Source of the DNA: Symmachiella dynata
GTDB taxonomy: Bacteria; Planctomycetota; Planctomycetia; Planctomycetales; Planctomycetaceae
Direction of reading: 5' to 3'
Length of the DNA stretch: 64,000 nucleotides
Assembly (NCBI RefSeq): GCF_007747995.1
Contig: NZ_CP036276.1
Location: 1,789,001 to 1,853,000, forward strand
Both the position numbers and the translations under genes were made by a program. The notes below the pieces were generated by a model that was not told the origin of the DNA, made no database searches, and worked only from the letters and a program-made list of their open reading frames with translations. Shown piece after piece: positions 46,180-55,385 of the stretch (position 1 is its first letter; the number at the start of each line of letters is the position of its first letter).

Positions 46180-49100
46180 TCAAATCACCCGCGGACGTTG
46201 AAACCCGTTCGTTTCACGGCGTTGACGGACTCGTTGGGCAGCGGATTCGGCATTCTTGTTTTCCAGTCGCTCCAGCGAACGTTGCCGGGCGTCGTGACTG
46301 AGGTCGCTGGTGACGTCCCCTTGGAGTCGCGATGCAACCAGCGCGTAAGCAGCCGGGGGGCAATCGTCCAGGTATTCAACCACTCCCGCTTGCAGACTTG
46401 CGACGGGCATGCCATCCAGATAGGCGATGCGATTCGAGGCGGTGCTGGGGACGCGCGGGTGATCGGTGAGGATGCCGATCAGATTCAGCGGATCGGCGGC
46501 GGAGAGGACAATCAATTCCTGCCGCGGACCGTCGTCGCGCAGTTGCCGCAGTTGATTGACTGTGTCCCCCAACGCAAATTGCTCGCCCCCCACGCCGGTG
46601 ATGAAGCGCCCACCGCGAATCTCGCCCCGGGCTTCCAATTGCCGGTAGACTTGCAGCAATTCAAACCAGCGCGGCGCACCTTGTTCTCGCTGCAGTAGGT
46701 CTCGGAAGATCACACCCCAACGGCGTAGCAACTGCCACGCCCATTGTTCGGTGGTCTCTTCAACCGTCAATGACGTCTCGGAATCCCGTTCCCAGACCGA
46801 CCAACGCCCTGTGGATTTGACCGGTAGCCGTCGGCGACCGGCGCCGCGACGCATCCGCGCCGGCAGGGCGGAGTTGGATGCTGCGGGTTTGTTGGCCACA
46901 AATTGTCGCATGCCGTCAAAGCCATCGGCGGTCACCAGTCCACTGGCCACCAATTCTCCGAGCGTCTCAGCAAGTTGGCCGGGGAGCATGTGATTGGCGG
47001 CGGCCAAATCACCGGCGAACATTGCGCCCCGCTCGGTCAGACACTCCAGCACCTGCTGCGCGGGCGTGGTCAATTCGCCCACATCGACCGCTACGGAGGA
47101 CGTACTCAACCAATCGGCATCGGAGCGAAGGAACAACGACATCCGCGCGATCTTGGTCAGGCTGACCATCGGACGGCTCCGTTGCGGGTCGCGGCGCGGA
47201 GGATACAGTCGTCCCCAACCGATTTCCCCCGTCATGCACAGTTCATCCAACCAGGCGGGTTGATAATTCTCGACGCGGGCAGGCAGCACATCCCGTTCCC
47301 AAGCAACGGCCGGGACATCCATGCCCTGTAATTGTGCGATCGCATCAAACAGCGCATCGGATCCCGTACGTCGAGTTTCGGGAAGCACCTGTTGATGTCG
47401 CGTGAGGTGCCGTATGAATACGTCAACGCTGACCGGCTCAATTTGTTTCCGCAAGCCTTGCAACGTAAGCCGATGAATCCGCGACAGCAGTCGTCGATGA
47501 CACCATTCGCGCTGCACATCGCCGCTGGGTTGTGGGTCGTCCGATTTTTCATCGTAGCAGGCGGGTGTGAAATGGCCTTGTAGTACCACGCCCTCGCCTT
47601 CGAGTGCTTCCAAGGCAGCTGCCGCTTGGTTGAGCGCCGTCCAGGTTCGCTCGGCAACCTCTTCGACGGAAATCGGGCCGCACATTTCCATCAAACCCCG
47701 GATGATAGCAACACGGGCCTCGGTCGATTCCCATTCTTGCCGCACGTTTTCCGGAACAGTCACAGGCGGCGCGACGTCGATGTCATCAAACGTCGCCAAG
47801 ACTGCCGGGAGTCGTTCGGTCGCTACCCACGCACGGCGGCCATCGGGCAGCGTGGCGGTCGTCGCCCGTCCGTCAGTTTGCAATTCCAAATAATGAGTCG
47901 ACCAATCGGCGGCTTCATTCACGGGCAGCAAAATCCGCCCCAGCAAGGCGTCGTGCAATTCATCCGCATCGCGCACCGTTGGCGCGGCTTCGTCGCGGAC
48001 TTGCGAGATGGCCAGTGGATCGAGCCGCCCGAGATCACTCACACTATCAACGGTTAATGAGCGGCGAGTCGCCACCATCCGCGCGCGACGTTCGATAAAT
48101 TCACCGCCATCCAAAAACGCGTACGGGCTAGCGTTGAGCAATTCGTAACAAAACGGCGAAGGCTCGCGGGTATCGCGCGCAACGTAGGTGATGTCACCCC
48201 GCTGCACGCCAGTAAGAACGTTTTCCAAACCGGCAATGTCCATCGCCTCGAACAGACAATCTTCCATCGTTTGCCGAATGAGAGGATGATCGGGGATCTC
48301 GTGGTCGCCGGTGATATTCTCCTGGCAGCCGGTCAATTTCGGGAACACGGCGGTCAGCAAATCATCTGCGCGAAATCGTTGCAGCGGCGGCGGCACTTTT
48401 TTGCCGTTGTTCATCCGGGCGACAAGCAACGAGCGGGTCACGTTCCACCGCCAGCGAATTTGAAACGTCGGCACCGCCAGCAACGCCTGTTCCAATAAAT
48501 TGCGAGCGTTATTCGGATTGAGCATGCCGAACATGCTCTCCAGCGGAAAACTGTGTTGCGGGCCGAGTGAAAGAATCAGGCCGTTATCGTCCGCAGTCGC
48601 CTGCAGTTCGAAATCAAACGACCGGCAAAACCGTTTACGCAGCGACATACCCCACGCTGTATTGATCCGACCGCCGAAGGGGGCATGGATCAACATCTGC
48701 ATGCCGCCACTCTCGTCAAAAAACCGCTCAAAGACGACGCGTTTGCAAGTCGGCAACAACCCCAACGCCGCTTTTTGCGCCGCCGCATACGTCACCGCTT
48801 GTTCGGCGGCCGCCGGGGTAATGTCAGTTTCGCCAATGAGCCATTGCTGCGCCGCAGCTTCATCTTCTAAGAGAGGTTCCAATTCCTCCCGCAGCCGTGA
48901 GACCTCTTCCGAAAGTTCCAGGGTCCGCCCTGGCGCTTCGCCGCGCCAAAACGGAATCGACGGCGGTGCACCATGTGCATCGAACACGGTCACTTCGCCA
49001 CCGCGGACATGTTGGATCCGCCAGGACGTATTGCCGAGCAGAAAAATATCGCCCGCTTGGCTTTCCGCAGCGAATTCTTCATCCAATGTACCGACGACAG

Positions 49101-50652
49101 TTCGCTCCGGCTCAGCAATGACGCGATACGACGCGACTTCGCCAATGGCCCCGCCATTCATCGTTGCCGCCATACGCGCGCCGGGGCGCGGGCGGATACG
49201 ACGGTTGACTTGATCGTGATGTAAAAAGACACGGCTACGGCCGTTGGCGTGCGCGACCCCTTCGCTGAGAAATTCCACAACCTTGTCAAAATCGGCCCGC
49301 GATAATTCATGATACGGTGCGGCACGGCGGAATGCGGCGAACAATTCGTCAGTGCCCCATTCCTCAGCCGAGACTTCAGCGACGATTTGTTGAGCAAGGA
49401 TATCCAACGGAGCAGTCGGGATCGGAATGCGGTCCAAGCGTCCGCCACGCACCGCTCGCAGCAGTGCCATGCATTCGTACAATTCATCGCGGGTCAGCGC
49501 GAACAACCGGCCTTTGGGGATCAAACCCAACGAGTGCCCCGACCGTCCGACCCGTTGCAGAAAGGTCGCAATCGAGCGGGGCGAACCGATTTGGATGACC
49601 AGATCGATGTACCCAATGTCGATCCCCAACTCCAACGAAGCGGTCGCCACCACCGCTTTGAGTTTGCCTTCCTTAAGACGTTGTTCGGTCTCCAATCGAA
49701 ACTTGGCCGCCAACGAACCGTGATGGCTGCTGACGGCGTCTTCGCCCATCAATTCGGTCAGCAGGTGCGTAATTCGCTCCGCCATTCGCCGCGTATTGAC
49801 GAAGATCAACGTGCTGCGGTGATTGTTGATCAACTCGGCGATCCGCTCATTCACCTCAGCCCATTGCTCGTGCATGCAAACGGCGCCGAGTTCGCTGGGC
49901 GGGACTTCAATCGCCAAGTCCAATTCGCGCTGATGACCGACATCAATGATTTCGCAAGGAAGTTGTTCGGCGTTTCTTTCATGGAACCCGACCAGAAACC
50001 GCGCCGTATCTTCGATCGGCCGCTGCGTGGCTGAAAGTCCCACGCGTTGAAACGGCCGTTCGCACCACGCCTGCAGGCGTTCCAAGGTCAACGACAAGTG
50101 CGAGCCCCGTTTATCGCTGACCAGGGCGTGTATCTCATCGACAATCACCGTCTCGACAGCCTGCAGTTTTGCGCGGCTCTTTTCAGCGGTGAGCATCAAG
50201 TACAACGACTCGGGGGTCGTGACGAGAATGTGCGGTGGTTTCCGCACCAGCGCGGCGCGTTGCGACGACTTAGTATCCCCGGTGCGCAGGCCCACACGAA
50301 TCGGCGGGACATCGATGCCGTTTTCAGCGGCCAACGCCATAATCTCGTTGAGCGGGTCTTCCAGATTGCGGTGCATGTCGTTCGACAGCGCCCGCAGCGG
50401 CGAGACGTAGACGACATAGGTCCGCTGCTCAAGTTCCCCCGCCAGCGCCAACTTCAACAACCGATCAATCGCCGCCAAGAAAGCGGTCAAAGTTTTTCCG
50501 CTCCCCGTCGGAGCAGCAATCAAGGTGTGCTGTCCATCAGCAATAAACGGCCAACCGCGCTGTTGCGGTTCGGTCGGCGCTGCGAACCGGGAGCGGAACC
50601 ATTGTTGAATCAGCGGATGGAAGTTGTGAAGCGTGCTCATGATTTCGTGCAT
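46180..50652 (-). CDS. lhr: Lhr-family ATP-dependent helicase
   Basis: 1490 residues, the size of full-length bacterial Lhr. Superfamily 2 motifs are Walker A APTGSGKT at 47-54, motif II DEIH at 172-175, a SATQ motif III, and the QRVGRSGHS motif VI in the second RecA domain. The Lhr-specific winged-helix and beta-barrel core follow (RVFLHHDQVNRRIRPRPGAR, then FLLGNTSWRI). A long C-terminal domain of about 600 residues is present, so it is not the short Lhr-Core form. Lhr is a 3'-5' DNA and RNA:DNA helicase linked to DNA repair. ATGs at 50652 and 50640 are alternatives. The MBL gene ends 15 bp before it, so the two are cotranscribed. Confidence 0.94.
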   Translation of the reverse strand: MHEIMSTLHNFHPLIQQWFRSRFAAPTEPQQRGWPFIADGQHTLIAAPTGSGKTLTAFLAAIDRLLKLALAGELEQRTYVVYVSPLRALSNDMHRNLEDPLNEIMALAAENGIDVPPIRVGLRTGDTKSSQRAALVRKPPHILVTTPESLYLMLTAEKSRAKLQAVETVIVDEIHALVSDKRGSHLSLTLERLQAWCERPFQRVGLSATQRPIEDTARFLVGFHERNAEQLPCEIIDVGHQRELDLAIEVPPSELGAVCMHEQWAEVNERIAELINNHRSTLIFVNTRRMAERITHLLTELMGEDAVSSHHGSLAAKFRLETEQRLKEGKLKAVVATASLELGIDIGYIDLVIQIGSPRSIATFLQRVGRSGHSLGLIPKGRLFALTRDELYECMALLRAVRGGRLDRIPIPTAPLDILAQQIVAEVSAEEWGTDELFAAFRRAAPYHELSRADFDKVVEFLSEGVAHANGRSRVFLHHDQVNRRIRPRPGARMAATMNGGAIGEVASYRVIAEPERTVVGTLDEEFAAESQAGDIFLLGNTSWRIQHVRGGEVTVFDAHGAPPSIPFWRGEAPGRTLELSEEVSRLREELEPLLEDEAAAQQWLIGETDITPAAAEQAVTYAAAQKAALGLLPTCKRVVFERFFDESGGMQMLIHAPFGGRINTAWGMSLRKRFCRSFDFELQATADDNGLILSLGPQHSFPLESMFGMLNPNNARNLLEQALLAVPTFQIRWRWNVTRSLLVARMNNGKKVPPPLQRFRADDLLTAVFPKLTGCQENITGDHEIPDHPLIRQTMEDCLFEAMDIAGLENVLTGVQRGDITYVARDTREPSPFCYELLNASPYAFLDGGEFIERRARMVATRRSLTVDSVSDLGRLDPLAISQVRDEAAPTVRDADELHDALLGRILLPVNEAADWSTHYLELQTDGRATTATLPDGRRAWVATERLPAVLATFDDIDVAPPVTVPENVRQEWESTEARVAIIRGLMEMCGPISVEEVAERTWTALNQAAAALEALEGEGVVLQGHFTPACYDEKSDDPQPSGDVQREWCHRRLLSRIHRLTLQGLRKQIEPVSVDVFIRHLTRHQQVLPETRRTGSDALFDAIAQLQGMDVPAVAWERDVLPARVENYQPAWLDELCMTGEIGWGRLYPPRRDPQRSRPMVSLTKIARMSLFLRSDADWLSTSSVAVDVGELTTPAQQVLECLTERGAMFAGDLAAANHMLPGQLAETLGELVASGLVTADGFDGMRQFVANKPAASNSALPARMRRGAGRRRLPVKSTGRWSVWERDSETSLTVEETTEQWAWQLLRRWGVIFRDLLQREQGAPRWFELLQVYRQLEARGEIRGGRFITGVGGEQFALGDTVNQLRQLRDDGPRQELIVLSAADPLNLIGILTDHPRVPSTASNRIAYLDGMPVASLQAGVVEYLDDCPPAAYALVASRLQGDVTSDLSHDARQRSLERLENKNAESAAQRVRQRRETNGFQRPRVI

Positions 50653-50667
50653 CAGCCCGTTTTTATT

Positions 50668-51321
50668 TTACATGTGCACAAAGGGATTGGATCGTTTTTC
50701 TTCACCGGTGGTGGTCGACGGTCCATGTCCGGGATAAACGATGGTCTCATCCGGCAACGTATACAACTTCGTGCGAATGCCGTTGAGCAGTTTTTGTTCG
50801 TTGCCGCCGGGAAAATCAAAGCGGCCAATCCCGCCTTGGAAAAGCACATCGCCGCCCAGCACAATGTGCGGCTCGACTTGTTCGATGACGTACACCACAT
50901 GCCCAGCGGAATGGCCGGGAATTTCTAACACACGCAGCGAAATCCCGGCTGCTTCAATCACATCCCCCTCATCGACGGTCCGATCGGCCGGCGGGCTGGT
51001 GATACTCCCCCCAGCCAGCGCGCTGAGATTGGCCCGCGCATCGGTCAGCATCCCAGCATCCCCGGTGCCGATGACCAGCGGGACATCCGGCCATCGTTCC
51101 TTGAAAAATCCGTTGCCGGCAATGTGATCGGCGTGGCCATGCGTGAGTAGCACCATCGCCGGTTCGACGCCGAGCGACTTCATTTTCTCGGCGATCGCTT
51201 CGGGATCAAACCCCGGATCGACAACCAAACAATCGTCACGTCCTTCGACGCGGACAATCAAGCTATTTTCCATAAACGGGGGCGAGACAATCGTGTCGAC
51301 AGCAATATTCGCACTGGGCAA
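50668..51321 (-). CDS. MBL-fold metallo-hydrolase (glyoxalase II-like)
   Basis: 217 residues, with the metal-binding set THGHADH (60-66), GHSAGHV, GGDVLF and YPGHGP, all as in glyoxalase II-like hydrolases. Two zinc ions and hydrolysis of a thioester or similar bond are expected. The start is TTG at 51321, because AGGAGG (complement 51329-51334) lies 7 nt upstream; the frame extends back to 51459, but that extension has no MBL sequence and no comparable site. It precedes lhr by 15 bp. Lhr-Core operons of some bacteria carry an MBL exonuclease, but this protein is short and lacks the extra exonuclease domain, so a metabolic hydrolase is more likely. Confidence 0.88.
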   Translation of the reverse strand: MPSANIAVDTIVSPPFMENSLIVRVEGRDDCLVVDPGFDPEAIAEKMKSLGVEPAMVLLTHGHADHIAGNGFFKERWPDVPLVIGTGDAGMLTDARANLSALAGGSITSPPADRTVDEGDVIEAAGISLRVLEIPGHSAGHVVYVIEQVEPHIVLGGDVLFQGGIGRFDFPGGNEQKLLNGIRTKLYTLPDETIVYPGHGPSTTTGEEKRSNPFVHM

Positions 51322-51477
51322 CGGGGGGCCTCCTGGTTTTATCCTGGCAGTGGTATTCTCGATTATAATTTTCGTCTGAGTATTGTATCCCGGTTGCCGG
51401 TGAGATGTTATCCTCGGCAGAAATACGTCGTGAAAATTGTTGCCGGAGTGCGTTCTCAACGAAATGCGGATAGGAAT

Positions 51478-52206
51478 ATGAATTCATCAGACACGGGAAA
51501 AATTGCGGTTGTCGTCGGGGCTTCTAGCGGAATGGGGCGAGCGATCGCTGCGGCGTTGGCGGCTGCCGGCGCGCATGTCGTGGCTGCGGCACGGCGGGAG
51601 ACCGCGTTGCGAGAACTCCAACAGGAAGCTGAGAGCAACGGACACCCATTGGAGATTATCCCCGTGGACACGACCGTCCAGGGTGATGTCGAGCGGCTGA
51701 TTGAAGAGACAGTCGCCAAATTCGGCCGGATCGACCTGTTGGTCTATGCCACCGGCACGAACATTCCCGACCGCAGTTTGGACGCACTTTCGCCCGACAC
51801 TTGGGAAATGATGTTGTCGACAAATCTGACCGGCGCATTTTTATGCACTCGCGCGGTCGTGCCGGTGATGCGCGCCGGCGGCGGGGGATTGATTGTGTAT
51901 CTCTCCACCGGCGCCGTACAAATGCCGGACGTCTCCGGCGTCGCCTATCAAGCCAGCAAACATGGCCTGACCGGTTTGGCGCACGGCACACGGGTCGAAG
52001 AAAAAGCAAACGGCATCCGCACAACCATCATCTTCCCCGGCCTGTGCGACACAGAAATCCTCGACAAGCGTCCCACGCCCACACCGCGCGAAGTGCTTGA
52101 TCAGGCCCTACAACCACAAGACGTCGCCGACGCCGTGCTGTTTGTTGCTGGACTGCCGGCCCGGGCGGTGGTGCCGGAGTTGCAGTTGTTCCCGAGCCGG
52201 TTGTGA
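51478..52206 (+). CDS. SDR family oxidoreductase
   Basis: 242 residues, a classical short-chain dehydrogenase/reductase. The nucleotide site is VVGASSGMGRAIAAAL, with AARRE after beta-2 suggesting NADP(H). LLVYATGTN takes the place of the usual NNAG. The catalytic Ser is in VYLSTGAVQ and the Tyr/Lys pair in YQASKHG. The substrate is unknown. I chose the ATG at 51478, with an AGGA just upstream and the Rossmann motif 9 residues later; the frame from 51394 would add a basic tail that overlaps the divergent MBL region. It is divergent from the MBL gene and convergent with the SMR gene, 18 bp away. Confidence 0.9.
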   Translation: MNSSDTGKIAVVVGASSGMGRAIAAALAAAGAHVVAAARRETALRELQQEAESNGHPLEIIPVDTTVQGDVERLIEETVAKFGRIDLLVYATGTNIPDRSLDALSPDTWEMMLSTNLTGAFLCTRAVVPVMRAGGGGLIVYLSTGAVQMPDVSGVAYQASKHGLTGLAHGTRVEEKANGIRTTIIFPGLCDTEILDKRPTPTPREVLDQALQPQDVADAVLFVAGLPARAVVPELQLFPSRL

Positions 52207-52224
52207 GGTGGGTGTGTGTGATGC

Positions 52225-52551
52225 TCAGTGCCCCGACGACATCTTCAACCCAATAATACCCACAATAATCACACCCACAAACACAAACCGCATCAACTCG
52301 GCCGGTTCTTTGAACAGCAAAATGCCCAATACAAACGCGCCCACGGCGCCGATGCCGGTCCAGACGGCGTAGGCGGTGCCCATGGGAATCGTACGTTGCG
52401 CAAGCAACAGAAACGCTCCGCTGAAAATCATCGACAGCACCGCCCCGGCCAGTGGCCAAAAGTGGTAGCCTTTATCGTCGACGCCATATTTTAAGCCGAC
52501 CGGCCAACCCCATTCCATCAGACCGGCGAGCAGTAGGTAAATCCAAGGCAT
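52225..52551 (-). CDS. sugE: SMR efflux protein of the SugE/Gdx subtype
   Basis: 108 residues, four transmembrane helices. The key membrane Glu is Glu13 in LAGLMEWGWPVGLKYG, and this pattern (GL-E-x-x-W-x-VGLKY) fits the SugE/Gdx branch rather than EmrE. Gdx proteins export guanidinium in exchange for protons; some also move quaternary ammonium compounds. No guanidine riboswitch can sit just upstream, because the kinase-like gene ends only 24 bp before the ATG; control would come from that gene's promoter. It ends 18 bp from the convergent SDR gene. Confidence 0.9.
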   Translation of the reverse strand: MPWIYLLLAGLMEWGWPVGLKYGVDDKGYHFWPLAGAVLSMIFSGAFLLLAQRTIPMGTAYAVWTGIGAVGAFVLGILLFKEPAELMRFVFVGVIIVGIIGLKMSSGH

Positions 52552-52575
52552 GGTTTTCTCGGTGTGGTTAGTGGT

Positions 52576-53097
52576 CTAGGTGTTCCATTCGTCTGGGGCA
52601 AATTCAATGTTGCCCGGCTTAACGTCCGCCAAATAGATTCCGTAACGGCGAAAACCTGACAGAATTGATAGGACTTTTGGCCAATTCTGGCCGAATTGTT
52701 CGCGTTTTTCGCGTTCCCATTCTTCGTAAACCTCTGGCGGATAATCGGCCGATCTGGTATCTAAGCTGGCACCAGCAAAATCAACGACGAATGGTGGCGA
52801 GACGATTTCTATCTCGACTACCCAAAGAAAGTCATCATAATCGACTAATGCGGGTACGGCGAATCCTTCGATTTTTTCAATGTGGTTTTTCCTGAGTCTC
52901 AAATAGACGTCTCGTTCCTTGTGATACAATTTATCGAACCGAAGCGATTTGATGACCGATTCTTGATTCGTTGAAAAGACCACTCCGTCATAGCCAGCAC
53001 CTAGTTGTTCTTTTAGTTCGATACGACGGTTTTTCGCATATTCGCGTGCTCGGCGAATCGCATCGGAATGCATCCACATGATTGATGAATCAGACAT
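52576..53097 (-). CDS. Small protein-kinase-like protein, unknown function
   Basis: 173 residues. The sequence has a glycine loop-like LGAGYDGVVF, a lysine in SVIKSLRF that could be the ATP-binding Lys, and YLADVKPGNIEF, which resembles a catalytic loop (Asp, Lys, Asn). No DFG motif follows and the chain is about half the usual kinase length, so it is either a minimal kinase fold or a degenerate one. The ATG at 53097 overlaps a plus-strand small gene that begins at 53078; starts at 53079 or 53073 would remove or nearly remove the overlap. It precedes the SMR gene by 24 bp and may be cotranscribed. Confidence 0.7.
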   Translation of the reverse strand: MSDSSIMWMHSDAIRRAREYAKNRRIELKEQLGAGYDGVVFSTNQESVIKSLRFDKLYHKERDVYLRLRKNHIEKIEGFAVPALVDYDDFLWVVEIEIVSPPFVVDFAGASLDTRSADYPPEVYEEWEREKREQFGQNWPKVLSILSGFRRYGIYLADVKPGNIEFAPDEWNT

Positions 53098-53326
53098 TCG
53101 ACCGCATTACTCCGCAGAGGTGCAGTTGTTTCTTGAAGCGAACGGACAATCATGGCGCTTGGCTAAGGTCGGCCCCGGGCGGATCGTCCCGCGTGATAAG
53201 ATTGAATTAGAAGCTGGCCCTGCGGAAATCTTAATGATTGTAGATGGCCATGAACGGCGTTGGAGCGTCTATCTCGTCGATGGCATAGTTCCGTTTGACA
53301 CCGAAGCGAGAACTGTGGCACGCTAA
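53078..53326 (+). CDS. Hypothetical small protein
   Basis: 82 residues, mostly beta-strand-like (SWRLAKVGPGRIVPRDKIELEAGPAEILMIV split by short turns), soluble and without signal peptide. No family recognised. Its start overlaps the start of the minus-strand kinase-like gene by 20 bp in a head-to-head layout, which suggests either joint regulation or a wrong start for one of them. It ends 37 bp before the convergent TPR-glycosyltransferase gene. Confidence 0.55.
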   Translation: MIDESDIRPHYSAEVQLFLEANGQSWRLAKVGPGRIVPRDKIELEAGPAEILMIVDGHERRWSVYLVDGIVPFDTEARTVAR

Positions 53327-53363
53327 CAGATTGTACCCGATTCACTGAGATATTGCGGCGGAC

Positions 53364-55355
53364 CTACCCCGCGCAAACGATCGGTTCCGACGCACAAGAC
53401 GCGCACCATTGTTGCCACATTGATTGATAGGCCATTTCCAAACGGTGTGTGAAACCCGCCGCATCGCACAGCGATGAGCGTTGCATGGCGTCGCGAAGTC
53501 CGTTGCGGAGGATGGTGAGCCGTTGTTCATCGCGAGCCAATTCGCCGGCGATTTGCACGTACTCCGCTTCGTCATGAGCCACTAGCTTATTCAGACCCAA
53601 CTGCGACAACAAACTTGTGCCGACGCGACTGACGTGCGTGGCGCCCGATAGGGTCACCACCGGTACGCCCATCCACAATGCCTCGCAGGTGGTGGTGGTT
53701 CCCCCGTAGGGAAACGTGTCCAGGCCGATGTCGATTCGGTTGTACAGCGCTAAATGCTCCGCAGCGTCTTCGACATGGCCCAGCAATTCTAGCCGGTGTG
53801 CGGGGATGTCTAGTTCCTCGAATCGTTGTGTCATACGCGTGCGGACCGATTCGTCGCGCAGCGCGCCATTTTTCAGACACAATCGCGATTCGGGTACCTG
53901 CTGCAATAACTCCGCCCAGATGCGCATTACGTCGGGCGTGATTTTGGCTAGGCTGTTGAAGGAACCGAACGTGACGTACCCGTTTTGCGTACACGGCAAC
54001 GCAGCGACTTCCGGCGCTGCTTCGGGCGGGGCGAAACAGAGGAACCCGCCCGGCAGACGGACCAACGTCTCGCGGCAATACTCGTCGCTAAACCACGGAT
54101 CGGCCCAAGCATCGCTGATACGGTAGTCCATCGTCGCCAGGCCGGTCGTGGTGGAGTCTCCCAGATAATTCACCTGAATTGGCGCCGGCTTGCGGGCAAA
54201 CAGGCGCAGTCGATGCCGCGCCGTGTGTCCTGCCAGATCAACCAGAATATCAACGCGATCCGCCGCGATTTGTTGCGCGACCTGTTCTTCACTCATGCCG
54301 TAGATATTCCGCCAGGTTCCCACCAACGATTGCAAATGCTGCGTCATTTTGTCAGGAACGGCAACATCAGCGTAGCAGACGACATCAAACTCGCTGCTAT
54401 GATTGGAGAGTATCGGGTCAATGAAACTGGCCACCGCGTGTTCTCGAAAATCGGGTGAGATGTAACCGATTTTGATGATCCCGCCATTGATCTCGCTGCT
54501 GTGATGCGTTTGTTGCGGGGCGATTTGCGTGGCAACGTTGTCACCCCATTCACAGCGACGCTGGTGGATTTCTTGCGGGCAAATGTCGGCCGTATAATCC
54601 AATGTCATCAACGCATTGGATTGCGCCAAATGGTGCCGTGGATCGAGCGTTAAAACTTGTTCGAAACAGGTGCGGGCCTCATCAACGCGGCCTTGAATTC
54701 GCAGCGCCGATCCCAAGCTGTTGTAGGCATCGGCAAATTGCGGGCGGCACGACAACGCGCGGCGAAAGCATTCCTCTGCTTCGGTGAGGCGGTCCTGGGC
54801 ATCGAGGCACAGACCGAAGTTGTGCCAACTGTCCGCGTTGGTTTCATCGAGGGCTAGGACGCGTTGGTAACACTCGGTCGCTCCCGCAAGATCGCCTTGC
54901 GTTTGCAGTGCCGCCCCGAGGTTGTTTAGCGCATTGAGGTGCTCTGGTTGTACCTGCAGCACCGACCGGTAGGCAGACACCGCTTCGGCGAGCCGACCGG
55001 CAGCTTGCAATGCATTGCCGAGGTTGAAGCGAGCCTCGACATAATTCGCATCGAGTTCCGCCGCCCGTTCAAAGCTTCCAATCGCTGCGTCAAGCAACGC
55101 CAATTCGCGCTGCGCAGCACCGAGATTGTTGTGAAAGACGGCCGAGTTCGGCGAAACATCAATCGCTTGTTGAATCGATTCAATCGCCTCGTCATGCGCG
55201 CCTTGTTGAAAGGCGACCACTCCCAACAAATGCAGAGCATCGGCATTGCGCGGATCGATCGACAACACCTGCCGATAGATCGCCGTCGCTTGCCCGAGTT
55301 CGCCCGCTTGATGCAGTCTTAAGGCGTCATGGATGTTGGGGGTGCTGTTCTGCAT
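53364..55355 (-). CDS. TPR-containing O-GlcNAc transferase-like glycosyltransferase (GT41 type)
   Basis: 663 residues, cytoplasmic. About seven TPR repeats cover residues 5-265 (for example AIYRQVLSIDPRNADALHLLG and AFNSLGSALR-like units). The C-terminal half is a Glyco_transf_41 domain with IKIGYISPDFREHAV, VDILVDLAGHTARHRL, PIQVNYLGDSTTTGL, YVTFGSFNSLAKITPDV, LELLGHV and DTFPYGGTTTTCEALWMGVPVVTL. These are the donor and acceptor motifs shared with SPINDLY/OGT enzymes, which transfer a sugar (GlcNAc or fucose) to Ser/Thr of proteins. It is the last of three minus-strand genes, with 30 bp between it and the FkbM gene, suggesting a modification pathway for proteins or surface glycans. Confidence 0.92.
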   Translation of the reverse strand: MQNSTPNIHDALRLHQAGELGQATAIYRQVLSIDPRNADALHLLGVVAFQQGAHDEAIESIQQAIDVSPNSAVFHNNLGAAQRELALLDAAIGSFERAAELDANYVEARFNLGNALQAAGRLAEAVSAYRSVLQVQPEHLNALNNLGAALQTQGDLAGATECYQRVLALDETNADSWHNFGLCLDAQDRLTEAEECFRRALSCRPQFADAYNSLGSALRIQGRVDEARTCFEQVLTLDPRHHLAQSNALMTLDYTADICPQEIHQRRCEWGDNVATQIAPQQTHHSSEINGGIIKIGYISPDFREHAVASFIDPILSNHSSEFDVVCYADVAVPDKMTQHLQSLVGTWRNIYGMSEEQVAQQIAADRVDILVDLAGHTARHRLRLFARKPAPIQVNYLGDSTTTGLATMDYRISDAWADPWFSDEYCRETLVRLPGGFLCFAPPEAAPEVAALPCTQNGYVTFGSFNSLAKITPDVMRIWAELLQQVPESRLCLKNGALRDESVRTRMTQRFEELDIPAHRLELLGHVEDAAEHLALYNRIDIGLDTFPYGGTTTTCEALWMGVPVVTLSGATHVSRVGTSLLSQLGLNKLVAHDEAEYVQIAGELARDEQRLTILRNGLRDAMQRSSLCDAAGFTHRLEMAYQSMWQQWCASCASEPIVCAG

Positions 55356-55385
55356 AGCCGGATTCGATTCTTATGAAAGTCGCTG

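Noticed and set aside
50047-50928. 293-codon plus-strand open frame
   Set aside because: Antisense to the conserved helicase motifs of lhr and the MBL gene; no recognisable protein features.
46180-51321. Lhr-MBL as the DNA-repair operon with an MBL exonuclease
   Set aside because: The MBL protein is short and glyoxalase II-like, lacking the additional domain of the Lhr-linked exonuclease; no ligase or phosphoesterase gene adjoins.
52552-52575. Guanidine riboswitch upstream of the SMR gene
   Set aside because: Only 24 bp separate the gene from its upstream neighbour, too little for any known guanidine riboswitch.
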